DNA from: Macrosoma leucophasiata
Taxonomy: Eukaryota > Arthropoda > Insecta > Lepidoptera > Hedylidae
Length of the DNA stretch: 64,000 nt
Direction of reading: 5' to 3'
NCBI GenBank assembly: GCA_036365455.1
Contig: JAWQUS010000008.1
Location: 25,713,501-25,777,500 of the forward strand
Positions 53,709-64,000 of this stretch are shown here, in pieces (the stretch's first letter is position 1; every line of letters begins with the position of its first letter). The translations under genes were made by a program, and so were the position numbers. Below the pieces are notes generated by a model that was given only the letters and a program-made list of their open reading frames with translations, was not told the origin of the DNA and did no database searches.

Positions 53709-54021
53709 ACTTCGTAACTTCACGCCTGTAATCCCCGAAGGGGTAGGCAGAGGTAAATGCATGCATTCAATCATACATGCAAACACCCACGACTCGCCGG
53801 TTACGTTTTAGCCCATGTAACAGGTGGCGAACCTGTTGCCATCTCCGGGCACATTATCAAACTCCGGGGTACTGGGAAACTTCCAGAAATTGGAAAAATC
53901 CCAATAGAAGCAGAGATAAAGGATTTTAAACCGTTATCTCTGATAGTCTCCGACCCGGGAATCGAACCCAGGACCTCCAGCGTAATAGTAGTGGCCTGCT
54001 ACCACTACGCTACTGAGGCAG
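53709..54021 (-). mobile_element. Family S tRNA-derived SINE with 12-bp target duplication
   Basis: The minus strand begins at 54021. A box TAGCGTAGTGG lies at 54012-54002 and the canonical B box GGGTTCGATTCCC at 53969-53957. The body includes CCAGTACCCCGGAGTTTGAT and ends CTGCCTACCCCTTCGGGG, ATTACAGGCGTGAAGTTACG. TTCGCGAGTGTA at 53697-53708 and again at 54022-54033 is the target-site duplication. Intact pol III boxes and clean duplication make this the youngest-looking retroposon in the window. Confidence 0.92.
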
Positions 54022-54215
54022 TTCGCGAGTGTATTTACGTGAATCTCTTCAATGCAATTCGATTCGATAGAAATGTATTCAATGTGTATTTAGTGTAGCT
54101 GTTGAGGTTATAATATTGTTTAGGAAGCTAGTAGTGGTATAAAATATGGTTACGTAGGTATTAAGTGGTTGTATTAGCTGTAAACCGATAATTAAAACCT
54201 TCTTCTCATCCACAG

Positions 54216-54277
54216 AAGTTTCCCAGTACCTCGGAGTTTGGTAATGTACCCGGATATGGCAACAGGTTCGCCACCTG
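54216..54277 (+). repeat. Family S SINE body fragment
   Basis: TTTCCCAGTACCTCGGAGTT, TGGTAATGTACCCGG and GCAACAGGTTCGCCACCTG match 40725-40790. Confidence 0.65.
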
Positions 54278-54711
54278 AGTGCCTAGTGCGAGATTTCCGA
54301 TCGCGATCGCGTAAGAGTAAACGCCATACAAACCTATCATTTGACAATACTATATTGAAGATAATACACTGTTTTATTTCCCCTAGAGAATTTGTCTAAG
54401 TCAAAAGAATAGTAAGGGTCCTCATTTATCGTAAACTTTGACCGGATACATGGAAACCCTCTCGTCGTCGAGTCGCCGAGCTTTATCTCACGTCCACTCT
54501 GCGCCCAGCGCTGCCCGAATATCACCTTAGCCCCCTCACATTTGCCTGCGTCCCATCATAGAATTAGAAGAGCAACTCCCTAGTAACGTTTAAATAAATA
54601 TTACTTCTTCCTGTCACACTATAAAGAGCAATGTAGCTCACAGAGCGCTAAGCTCCTCTCATTATATTTATCTTCTTCTTTATCTAGCGCGTAAGTCTAA
54701 TCTTTCGCTTT
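54278..54711. other. no recognised feature
   Basis: Contains CGATCGCGATCG near 54299, a short palindrome. No gene supported. Confidence 0.3.
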
Positions 54712-54790
54712 ATGTTAGGAAGGTGCAAACATGCATGCAGCTCACATTGCCGTTAAGTGATGACTGCAGTTTCTAGACATCTACACAAAA
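54712..54790 (-). repeat. Family R 3' end fragment
   Basis: GGTGCAAACATGCATGCAGC and GCCGTTAAGTGATGACTGCA; only the tail-side 80 bases remain. Confidence 0.6.
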
Positions 54791-55139
54791 ATATTATCTA
54801 GGGAACATAAAAAACATCTCCTGGTAAGTAAAAAAAAATTAAATCACCGGAATATAAATTGTCTTTCCTAACAACAGTAGAAGCACTCCATACTAAAGTT
54901 CAATTTCAAACTTTTTATTCAGGCAAGTTAAAAATATTTTAAGTATCAGGAAATATTGTTTAGGTTCACTGGATAATATTTCCATGCTGTTTTACCGTGT
55001 ACCTTTTTTTCATTTTTCTGTACAAATCTTGCCCAAATAATCCTTCGGGAATTGAGTTGAGTGTGAGTTGAGTTGATACGTGTTAAAAAATACTCAACTA
55101 TAGTATTATATAAAAAAAATTGCCAATCAACTCTGTACG
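54791..55139. other. flank or decayed start of LINE B
   Basis: AT-rich; may include decayed endonuclease-coding DNA but no motif is readable before 55143. Confidence 0.3.
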
Positions 55140-57303
55140 AAGAAAAGAGCCATCATATTTGGTGACTTTAACTTCAACCTACTAAAATCAGATCTACCAA
55201 CCGGAAAATATAAAGATGTACTGAAGGAAAATGACTTTAAAATTCTCAATAAAATAAATCAAGTACACTGTACTCGTGCCACATCAACATCAAAAACTAT
55301 TCTTGATCATGTCAGCTCTAACTTAAAAAATATAGATTTCCACTTTGCGATTATTGAATCGGCTATGTCAGATCATAAACAGATCTACTTTGAGATTAAG
55401 CACTACCAGCCACCACCTGTTACGAAAATGAATTATAAAACAATAGATTATGATTTGTTGTGCAAAACAATTGAAAATTTAACCGAAAATCAGAGATCGA
55501 AAGAGTTTTCAAAATTAGAATGTAAATTATTGACAAGCATAAAAAAGAGCAGCAAAATCAAAACGAAAATAATAAATAGGCCTAACCAAGAGTGGATAAA
55601 AAAAGATATAATAAACGGTATAAATAACCGAAATATGTTATGGCAAAGTCATAAAGAAAATAAATTAAACAAAACAATCGAGACAGAGGACGAGGACATG
55701 GCATCTAGAAGTTTAGTATCGAAACAAATACAGGAGACCAGAAGGAACTATTACTTTAAATCTTTCAAGAGCTGTGAGAAAAATCCTGCTAAGATGTGGA
55801 GTCTAATAAATAATTTGGCTAATAATAAACACATAACTGTCGCAACACCGTCGCAAAAATAATAATAATACATGTAAAAAATTTTATAGCTGAAGATTTA
55901 GCACGATGTATAAACACGTGTCTAAATCTAGGAATCTTTCCTGATAGTTTGAAAATTGCCAAAGTATCTCCAATTCACAAAAGTGGTAGCAAAACTGATC
56001 CAGGAAATTATCGCCCTATTTCTGTTTATCCATAATTTCTAAAATTTTTGAAATAATACTGCACGCCAAGTTGCTCCGCTTTCTAGTTTCCTTAAATTTC
56101 CTTTATGATAAACAGTACGGGTTTAGAAGCAAATCAAACACATTATCGGCAACAATAGATTTACTTACTGAAATAAAAATAAAAATAGACAAAAAACAAA
56201 TAGCTTTGGGAGTTTTTATTGACCTAAAAAAGGCTTTTGATACCGTGCGCCATGACATCTTGTTACATAAATTAAAAAATATTGGTATAGTTGGCAATGC
56301 GCATAAAATTTTTGAATCCTATTTAAGTAATCGTCTGCAGGTAGTGAAAATTAAAGATATCCAAGACTCTCCCAAATTAGTTACGTACGGTGTACCCCAA
56401 GGATCAATCCTAGGGCCATTATTGTTCTTAATATATATAAATGACATACATAAAATCGGCCTCAAAGCTGACTTAACTTTGTACGCCTACGACACCAGTC
56501 TTTTTTATTACGGGCAGTCAATAAATAATATAATGAGTGATGTACAGGCGGACCTGAATTTGTTGACTAAATGGTTTCAGTATAATTTACTAACTATGTA
56601 ATAAAACTAAAACTAAACCAACTATGTAATATTTAGCGCAAAAAACAAAAAATATATAATTATATAGAACCTTATATAAATAACAGTACAATTAAAAGAA
56701 AATCGAATGAAAAATATCTTGGTCTAATTTTAGATAGCCGAATTAACTAGAAAGCCCATATTGACAAGATCAGATCCAAACTTACATCGCTGACGGGTGC
56801 AGTTCGCCGCATTGTAAAGTGTCTTCCCCGAAATGTGAAATACATGATCTATAATTCACTTATTAAACCACACATTGATTATTTAATTGAGGTTTGGGGT
56901 TCGGCTGGGAAAACTTATATTGACTTATATTGACTCAAACTGCCCAAAATAAGTTAGTTAGAGTACTGTTTAACTACAAATCTCGTCCATCAACTACATA
57001 AATATATAAAGAAACAAAATTGTTAAATATCACTCAAACATACATATATTATACATGTATATTAATACGAAAAATACTAAACAAGGATATCCACTCTAAT
57101 ATCATTTTCACTAAAAGACAAACTGTACAAAAACGTTCACTTCGTAATGCGAATAATCTGATACTACGTCCACCCCGGACAAATTATGGCAAGAAAAGTT
57201 TAGTGTATGAGGGTGTAAAACTTTATAATACATTACCAAATAACATCAAGGACTCTCGATCTGTAACTACTTTCAAGAGTCTACTTAAACATTTTATTTT
57301 AAA
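55140..57303 (+). mobile_element. CR1/Jockey-like LINE B, 5'-truncated and decayed
   Basis: Non-LTR retrotransposon fragment starting in the endonuclease domain and running through RT to the C-terminus. It is more decayed than LINE A and clearly a different family (TGVPQGSILGPLLF-type RT with KSGSKTDPGNYRPIS). An internal deletion or shift near 55862-55890 separates endonuclease and RT. Its 3' end coincides with Helitron H9. Confidence 0.85.
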
Positions 57304-57307
57304 CTAG
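55143..57307 (+). pseudogene. LINE B ORF2 pseudogene
   Basis: Endonuclease part: KKRAIIFGDFNFNLLKSDLP near 55140-55200 and SAMSDHKQIYFEI near 55360. After a stop at 55861 the frame resumes with FPDSLKIAKVSPIHKSGSK and TDPGNYRPISV, then breaks again. The RT core (56071-56601) has QYGFRSKSNT, VFIDLKKAFDTVRHDIL (catalytic Asp present) and YGVPQGSILGPLLFLIYIND. The second catalytic box reads LYAYDTSLFY instead of the usual YADD, so one catalytic Asp is Tyr. Later pieces include NEKYLGLILDSRIN and PHIDYLIEVWG, with stops, and FKSLLKHFILN at the end (57020-57307). The terminal TAG overlaps the CTAG end of Helitron H9. Confidence 0.88.
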
Positions 57308-57550
57308 CTAACCCGGAAAACTTCGTATTGCGTCAGATGAAATAATGTGTCAAAGGTTTGATAGACACGGACTATTTGTATGGGAAAATGAAATTGTGGT
57401 TTTTACTATTTCCCTTCAATTTCTTCATATTTTCTTACCTCTTCGACGTTCCCTGGACTTCAAAAAAAAAAAAAATTAGGCAATTCGGTCCAGCCGTTCT
57501 CGAGTTTTAGCGAGACTAAGGAACAGCAATTGATTTTTATGTAAATAAGA
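57304..57550 (-). mobile_element. non-autonomous Helitron H9
   Basis: Minus strand starts TCTTATTTACATAAAAATCA after A and ends GTTTTCCGGGTTAGCTAG before T57303 complement. Interior AAACTCGAGAACGGCTGGAC and TTTGACACATTATTTCATCT match H1, H2 and the 3' end of H8. No coding capacity. Confidence 0.86.
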
Positions 57551-58258
57551 TAACATTTTAATGACTAGAAATACATAATGCGGTAAATATTTATATCTCA
57601 GACTAAAATTAATACATGCCTGCATAAAAAGATTATATAAGTACATTATAATATTGAAAATAAAATATACATGTATAATAAAACTTAATAAGTATAATAA
57701 AGATATAATACAATTGTTGTGTAGTAGTAATACTATAATAAATGTAAACATCCATCTTTATCACTGTGCCGTCCCCGAAAGGGACATGGCGTGAAGAGAA
57801 GTGCATACATCTATGCCACATCTAGTAATAACGCATCAGTGGTATTACGCTCGAACTTCGGTGCTACGGCTCGCGTCGGTTTAATGTAACACTTTGTTTT
57901 CATTGTACCCTATATTGTGTCCATTTTTCCGCAGCAACAGTCTTATGTAACTTAGTGTTAAGTTGTGATAATTGTAACAATAAGTGTAACAATGTGTGCG
58001 TTCGACATGTCTGAGTGGACTTACCTAATATTTCGCATGTAAGTGATCTTTTGTTAATTCTTAATGTGAAATAAAGATGTTAAACCTTAAACCTTACATT
58101 AAATAACAAACTAAAGTGAATCATCATCTGAAATTTATTAAACATCGTTAAATTTTGTGTCTGGAAAGAGATCCCATGAAATGTTTATGACTCGTGTAGT
58201 GCGCTCAATTGAGCGGCATTTCTAAAGCTGGTGTAAAGGTGCACCACTCGGCTTTTTT
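57551..58258. other. unassigned with retroposon tails
   Basis: 57772-57800 has GTCCCCGAAAGGGACATGGC then GTGAAG, a family M/S-like tail stem-loop. 57990-58098 ends GTGAAATAAAGATGTTAAAC then a repeated TTAAACC unit, like a LINE 3' end in plus orientation. The rest is AT-rich. Confidence 0.35.
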
Positions 58259-58302
58259 AAGGTTCCGTCGTAAACTAGGAACCCTTATAGTTTCGCCATG
58301 TC

Positions 58303-58334
<32 letters not shown>

Positions 58335-58903
58335 CGTCCGCGGTTTAGCGCAAAAACTATTAGTACTAGAGACTTGAAATTTGGCACAAGTATACACCTT
58401 AATTACACCGACAAAGTGGTAGAATAAAAACGTAAAAAAAAAACTTTTAGGGTAACCTTCCCTACTAGTAACGCGCGAATATTTTTTTAAAATTTTTGAT
58501 TTTCTTATAGTGTGGGGTATCGTTGGATAGGTCTTTTAAGAACCTTATGGGTTTGCGGACATCATTTTTCGATTTAGTTAACTGTTCGTGACTTATTAAG
58601 CTTTAAAGTGCAAACTTTCGTTAGAAGAAGTGTGTCCCCCCCCCCTACAGACTAAACGGTTGTTGTTAGAAATTCAAACGTTACGGCGATAGTAGCTACA
58701 TATAACGAAATTAAAAGGAAAACTATCACACGAAAGTTGGCCTTGCAAGTTTGCGAGTTATAGTCGACCAAATGTATTTTACTCTAAAATTTAGAACAAG
58801 TCCATTGAAAATATTTATTAATTTTTTTCGTTACATCTCTTACTCTGTAACTACGGAACCCTATACTGCGCGTGGCCCGACATGCACTTGACCGGTTCTT
58901 TCC
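58259..58903 (+). repeat. GGTTCCGT dispersed repeat (family P)
   Basis: Begins AAGGTTCCGTCGTAAACTAG, then CCCTTATAGTTTCGCCATGT, a (GTCT)n/(GTCC)n run and GACTTGAAATTTGGCACAAG. It ends with TAACTACGGAACCCTATACT and GCGCGTGGCCCGACATGCAC then TTGACCGG. I recall such sequences as widespread in Lepidoptera, with the inverted GGTTCCG/CGGAACC words near the ends. The transposon class is not clear to me. A C-run lies at 58636-58646. Confidence 0.6.
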
Positions 58904-58980
58904 TTATTCGTTGCACCCAAGTTATTGATTTTTTTGTGAGTCACACGAAGTATTTGAATGTAACATGCAATAAAACATTA

Positions 58981-59124
58981 ACCCCCTTATTCATAAACGT
59001 ATTTTAGCTAAAGTGTTGCTAATCTCTCCTTTGTCTTTTTCTATCACATTTGACAATGCAACTGACAAAGACAAAGCACTCGATAGCTAAAACGTATCTT
59101 AAGTACGTTTATGAATAAGGAGGT
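58981..59124. mobile_element. 144-bp palindromic MITE
   Basis: CCCCCTTATTCATAAACGTA and the reverse complement of TACGTTTATGAATAAGGAGG pair at the ends, followed by TTTTAGCTA-type sequence on both arms and a TTTGTCTTTT/AAAGACAAAG pair. No coding capacity. A small DNA-transposon derivative; superfamily not assigned. Confidence 0.72.
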
Positions 59125-59363
59125 GACAATTTTGTTGACAGGTTCACTGTTCTAAAATCATACACTATTATTTGAACAATCAATAAAATATGCCATATGT
59201 GGTGTGTAGAACTGAAACCTTTAGTGTGCTGCACAAGCGACATGCCCGCGGCATTCACCCGAATCACGCATTATTTATTTATTTATTTTAGGGATGCAAA
59301 TATCGCAATAATAAACATCGAAAAACATCGTTGGCTAAATAAAACATTAATACAAAATGTAAC

Positions 59364-59708
59364 GTAACTTCACGCCTGTAATCCCCGAAGGGGTAGGCAG
59401 AGGTAAATGCATTCATTCAAGCGTACATGCAAACACCCACGACTCGCCGATTACGTTTTGGCCCATGTAACAGATGTAACAGGTGGCGAACCTGTTGCCA
59501 TCTCCGGGCACATTACCAAACTCCGAGGTACTGGAAACTTCCAGAAAATGGAAAAACCCCAATAGAACCAGAGATAGAGGATTTTAACGTTAACGTTATC
59601 TCTGATAGTCCATGACCCGGTAATCGAACCCTCCTGGGTTGGGGTAGTACGGGGTAGTACCCCCTGCGTAGTAGTAGTGGCCTTCTACCACTCGCTACTG
59701 AGGCAGTT
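59364..59708 (-). mobile_element. Family S tRNA-derived SINE
   Basis: Minus strand from 59708: CTGCCTCAGTAGCGAGTGG (A box one base short) and GGGTTCGATTACC (B box with a change). The body and the tail CTGCCTACCCCTTCGGGG, ATTACAGGCGTGAAGTTACG match 53709-54021. No clean target duplication found; box damage suggests an older copy. Confidence 0.85.
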
Positions 59709-60589
59709 AAAACAAACCAAATGTATTCGAACATAATGAAACAATAGCTACTTGCAGTTCTTTTTTGTGAAATGACTTGTAGATAATAACGTTTTAAGGT
59801 ACCTATAGTTTTTAGAACCGAGACAACAATCTCTGGGCTCAACACTATTTTTCTCCGATTGAAAATATCGATAGTAAAACATCGTTCCGAATATCATCGA
59901 TACATAGACGGCTCATATCGATCTCACAGAAATATCGATGTCTTGTTTGTATCCCTACGTGTTACGGTGTCAATTTAATGCTGCCAAATAATCACACCGC
60001 TGACACCGCGCAGTTTAGAAGTAACGCTGCTCGTCACGCTGCTCGTCACGCTGTTGTCACCCCGCTCTCGTGTCACTGTTGCTGCTTTATAAATTAAATG
60101 TAATAAATGTGTCACATAAATTACAGGTATCCCTTATTAATGACGTCGAGTAAAGGGACAAGTCCTAAGATTTCTCATTTTCAATTTAAAGATTTTTCAT
60201 AATAAAAGAATTTGGTCAAAGCGGTTTTTTGGACAACATACGGAACTTTTTAGGAACGATTTGACTGATGACGTGTCATTGTAATTTACGCAATTGAATG
60301 GGAGTGGAAGTGAGGAAGGTAACCACTGAATTTTAAAAGAATAAGTATATTAATCATGATAAGCTCCTTATGTACTAACATTCAATTCATGTTCAATCTT
60401 TTTTTTTGATGCTTCCCTTGTGGGCGATACCTTAGTAACGATATTTTACTTTTCTGTAATATTAAAAGGCTATTTTATTATCTAATTATTATTGCAAACT
60501 CGCTTTTGCTTGCGACTTCGTTCATGCGTGCTTAAGTTATCAGGGCATACCTATATTTTAGTTAACCAAATTGTGACTATTCCCATTTT
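59709..60589. other. unassigned, ATCGAT cluster
   Basis: 59865-59945 has five or six ATCGAT-type words within 80 bases. 60026-60060 repeats GCTGCTCGTCAC. No gene supported. Confidence 0.3.
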
Positions 60590-60745
60590 TTTATGTATCT
60601 TCACGCTAGGTCTCTAACGGGGTAGGCAGAGAGTGTAGAGCGCCAGTTATCCCGGTCCTGACATACCTCTCGTGCCTCGTCTACCTTCATCATTATCTTC
60701 ATACATGCACGCCGATTCCTAAGACTTTTGACCATTTGTAAGTCT
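60590..60745 (-). mobile_element. Family M short retroposon
   Basis: Plus strand: TATGTATCTTCACGCTAGGT, CTCTAACGGGGTAGGCAGAG, AGCGCCAGTTATCCCGGTCC, CCTCTCGTGCCTCGTCTACC and CATGCACGCCGATTCCTAAG. Near full length; opposite orientation to 9655-9812. Confidence 0.7.
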
Positions 60746-61933
60746 AGAAAAAAGGAAGCCCCATGGAAACTACCCCCTAATAAGTAAAATGCTAATGCTT
60801 CTTTCTTTATTTTAGCCTACCCAGATATTTTTTATTTGTAATCAGGAGCCTATTTGTACCAAATTTCATGCACTAAAGTCTAGAAATGGGAAAATTTTCA
60901 TACAAACTTTTCTGCCCCATTTTACCCCTTTAGCGGAGAAAAGGATAGAGGTCTTATACAAAGATATTTCTTTATTGTAAACATAATGACCAAACGTACT
61001 TGTACTTGGGGTACTTCCATACTCATATCAGCAGCCGCGGTGCCGGTGCAGTGCGGAGTGGCGGTGGTGGCGGTGGTGGCGGCGCCACATCGTCTCGTGA
61101 CTTGTGATAGCGCCCCACACCTCAACTCCACCCCCTTCCCCAGCGCGCGCTCTCCTATCGCCCGCCATTTTTAGGGGGCCGTAGCCTACAAGGAAACCTT
61201 AAAGTTTCGCCATGTTCCCCGTCAGTCCGAGGGAAGCTTATCAATTACTGCTCTTAATATATCTTCCATAGGTACATTAGTCAATGGAGTGATAAAATTT
61301 TAATAAAACATTGTATTTTTCTTTAATTTTTACTTAAAGTGGTGGCCCGTTGTTTCTCGATGGATACGTCTTTAAAATTTTGTGGTTGAGTCAAAACCAT
61401 TTTTGAATAAAGGTAACCTGTAAGGTAACATTATTTACTAAGCTATGAGTGCCAATTTTCGCAAGTGTTAAGTGACTCTTCCTGCCAGCTATTGGATGTA
61501 TTCGGATGTGTGAAAAACACGGGACTGGCACAGCATTAAATGATTCTTATCCATTCTTAGTCTGGTAATAGTAAGTTTTATCGTTGCTAGGCATCCGGAT
61601 ATAGCCGGGTATAGTTAGGATTTTTGTTTGCGTGTCCGGTTAAAAGAAACGGTGTCTGGTTTTAGTTAGGTTTTTTACATTTCGCAAATACTCGAGCGCC
61701 GAACGTGGCCAAGCCCTTCTGTCACAGGTGTCCGGCCTTTTCACTCAGATATACAGCCAAACTGGCTGGTCTGTCCGGCTTATAGATTTGGTGATCTGGC
61801 AATCCTATTATAACGAAGTTAAATCACTACATAGTATAAAACAAAGTCGTTTCTTGCTGTCCGTCCCGTCCCGATGTACCTATATTTAGATCTTTACTTA
61901 CCTATACCTTAAAAAGTACTAATAATTTTAATA
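60746..61933. other. unassigned, with family P fragment
   Basis: 61055-61085 is a (GTGGCG)n run. 61163-61232 (CTTAAAGTTTCGCCATGTTC) matches the start of family P. The GC-rich block 61030-61165 stays open on both strands but shows no domain. Confidence 0.3.
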
Positions 61934-63216
61934 GGTTGGCGAAAAAGTCTTTTCGCATTATAGTATGTATGAACTTGTAATAAAATCTCTTTGGCTGTAG
62001 TATTTGTATCTGGCTGGTTTTGGTATCATTGAAAGTTAAAATTTTAAAGATCATAATTCCAAATTCAAATTAGGCAAATGTGTGATTTTCAGTTGTTTTT
62101 CGTACTGTCAAGATGAGTGAATCTAATGAAGAAATTCGATACATTTTTAAATTTTACTACAAAAAAGGTAAAAATGCAACGCAAGCAGCGAAAAAAATTT
62201 GCGATGTTTATGGACCTAGTGCAGTGTCTGTGAGAGTAGCACAAATTTGGTTTAAGCGTTTTCAATCCGGAAATTTTGATGTCAAAGATGCACCTCGCTC
62301 TGGTCGCCCTATCACGGATAAAATGGATGCCATTTTTGAAAAAGTGGAGCAATCTCGACATATCAGTAGTTACGACGTAGCTGAAAAACTGAGAATTGAT
62401 CACAAAACAGTTTTGGCGCATTTGAAAAAAGCTGGGTACAAAAAAAAGCTCGATATTTGGGTACCTCACGAGCTCACTGAAAGAAACCTAATGAACCATT
62501 TACTCAATTGTGATTCTTTATTACGACGTAATGAAACCGAATCATTTTTGAAGAAGCTGATAACTGGTGATGAAAAGTGGATCACGTATGACAAGAACGT
62601 GCGAAAAAGGTCGTGGTCAAAGGCTGGTCAGGCTTCACAGACTGTGGCGAAAAAAACCCGTGTTAACTCGCAATAAGGTGATGTTGTGTGTGTGGTGGGA
62701 TTGGAAGGGCATTATTCATTATGAGCTATTACCACCAGGCAGGACTATCGATTCTGAACTCTACTGCGAACAACTCCTGAGATTAAAGCAAGAAGTTGAG
62801 AGAAAGCGGCCGGAATTGATCAACAGAAGGGGTGTGGTGTTTCATCATGATAACGCTAGACCTCACACATCTATAGCCACTCAGCAAAAATGAAGAGAGT
62901 TTGGCTGGGAGGTGTTAATGCATCCGCCGTATAGGCTTGACCTTGCACCTTCAAATTTCCACCTGTTTCGGTCTCTTCAGAATTATTTATGCAATGTTAG
63001 GTTAACATCACGAGAGGACTGCCAAATCCACTTGTCGCGGTATTTTGATGAGAAGTCCCAAAATTTTTATAGCAATGGGATCATGCCGCTACCTACAAGA
63101 TGGCAAAAGGTTATCGAACAAAATGGTACATACATACTTTAGTTAAATTTAAATAAACTATATTAAAAAATGTTTTGAATTATCTTAAAAAATGCGAAGA
63201 AACTTTTTCCCCAACC
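61934..63216 (+). mobile_element. Mariner copy 2, dead
   Basis: Plus-orientation mariner of 1283 bp. Left end GGTTGGCGAAAAAGTCTTTT, right end (reverse complement) GGTTGGGGAAAAAGTTTCTT, both continuing into CGCATT. Same family as copy 1 and without the MITE, so it shows the empty site. The left TIR has C where copy 1 has G. Confidence 0.93.
62113..63142 (+). pseudogene. mariner transposase pseudogene (copy 2)
   Basis: Opens at the ATG at 62113 with MSESNEEIRYIFKFYYKKGK. The DNA-binding half is intact (VRVAQIWFKRFQSGNFDVKD, RSGRPITDK, LDIWVPHELTERN) and ITGDEKWITYD retains the first catalytic Asp. Near 62650 four extra bases in an A-run shift the frame. The second block has WWDWKGIIHYELLPPG and HHDNARPHTS (second Asp intact), then TGA at 62891-62893 in place of the Leu codon of copy 1. 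The last block reads HPPYRLDLAPSNF, so SPD became RLD and the third catalytic Asp is Asn. It ends WQKVIEQNGTYIL at 63142. Confidence 0.93.
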
Positions 63217-63244
63217 ATATCCCTTACTTTTTACGAAAAATAAT

Positions 63245-63545
63245 AGCTTTTTTACGAAGTGACGTCGGGACGTAGCGACCCCACCGCCCGCGGTACTTCT
63301 CTTGTAGTGGAAGAATACTTCCGCTAGGCAGTCAACCGAACAATGGCAGTCATACCCTTCCAATGAGGCGGTAGTAAATGCGAAAACACAAGATGGACAG
63401 CAGCATCCCGCGATAAAACTGCTACTGCGATCGCCAATCCGCATGCCAAGCGTGGCGATTTTGACATATCCCCATCTAATCGGGCGGTTTTATCCAGCAG
63501 TGGAAGTCTTTTGGCTGATGGTTTACGAAGTGAAATTAAGCAATA
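63245..63545 (+). mobile_element. retroposon with RTE-like tail (second copy)
   Basis: GACGTAGCGACCCCACCGCC, TTCCAATGAGGCGGTAGTAA, AGATGGACAGCAGCATCCCG and TTTATCCAGCAGTGGAAGTC, TTTTGGCTGATGG correspond in order to 21490-21770. The (ATG)n tail has been lost. Confidence 0.6.
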
Positions 63546-64000
63546 CAGCATTAATCCTTATACAATTAAGTTACGTAGCGTTAAGCTTACGAGGAATAGT
63601 AAATCAATAAATTCATAAAAAACGTACCTATATGAAGAAACGGTATATAATCTTCGTGATTCAATACGCACTTTGCCGTTTTTGGACAGCATCTGCTTCC
63701 GAAACTCCGCTCCGCGCTGCTGAGGTACCTTTACCTACCTGAATGAGTCCGCCGCAGCGAGAGCGCGTCCGTTTGAATTGACGCAATCACGAGTATGTGT
63801 TCGTGCGGCTTATCACCTCCACCGCCGGGGGTGGGGCGTGATTGTAGCTATGTTATACATATTTTTTTAAAAATCCGCATAGCTGATATGTATATTTGTG
63901 CCAACTTACAGCTTTCTAGTATTATATATGGTACACTCTAAATAAAAGTACAGATGAGATCAAAGGACCATTGAGATGAGACACTAAACTGGCAATAGAA
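63546..64000. other. no recognised feature
   Basis: Includes a moderately GC-rich stretch 63660-63840. No gene or repeat supported. Confidence 0.35.

Overview
The window looks like repeat-rich, intron-poor or intergenic DNA from a moth or butterfly (Lepidoptera). It is AT-rich with short GC-rich islands. It is dense in repeat types I recognise from lepidopteran genomes: short non-autonomous Helitrons that start TCTATAC and end CTAGT, mariner, CR1/Jockey-like and RTE LINEs, tRNA-derived SINEs and small MITEs. I recognised no intact host protein-coding gene, rRNA gene or canonical tRNA gene. The long open frames are dead transposases and reverse transcriptases, or artefacts of GC-rich tandem repeats. 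Family calls rest on memory and motif reading, not on a database search.

Layout. 0-10 kb: a first mariner (3.4-5.1 kb) carrying a nested 464-bp MITE, then a string of Helitrons, two of them end to end (7.2-8.8 kb), and a CR1/Jockey-like RT tail (9.8-10.2 kb). 10-17 kb: an 8-bp minisatellite, LINE tails, a short Helitron and a 263-bp fold-back full of CGATA motifs. 17.4-20.8 kb: a 5'-truncated CR1/Jockey-like LINE with endonuclease and RT domains broken by a frameshift and a stop. 21-27 kb: retroposon copies, the largest Helitron (22.7-24.3 kb) and an RTE tail. 27-35 kb: tRNA-like SINE heads and GC-rich minisatellites. 35-49 kb: RTE tail, an almost complete SINE, a third Helitron relative, a ~690-bp fold-back element and LINE fragments. 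49-55 kb: one weak promoter/first-exon candidate, a TA-flanked MITE, and a SINE with a clear 12-bp target-site duplication. 55-57.5 kb: a second decayed LINE with a Helitron abutting its end. 58-64 kb: a GGTTCCGT repeat, a small palindromic MITE, a SINE and a second mariner.

The most numerous element is a ~290-bp A-tailed retroposon, called family R below, with about 16 copies. Family S is the tRNA-derived SINE. Family M is a short retroposon with an (ATAC)n tail. S and M end in a similar stem-loop followed by GGCGTGAAG, which suggests they use the same LINE reverse transcriptase. I found no convincing new functional system. The best leads are the fold-backs, three hairpins with possible small-RNA geometry, the shared SINE tail, and the Helitrons whose internal repeat number varies.
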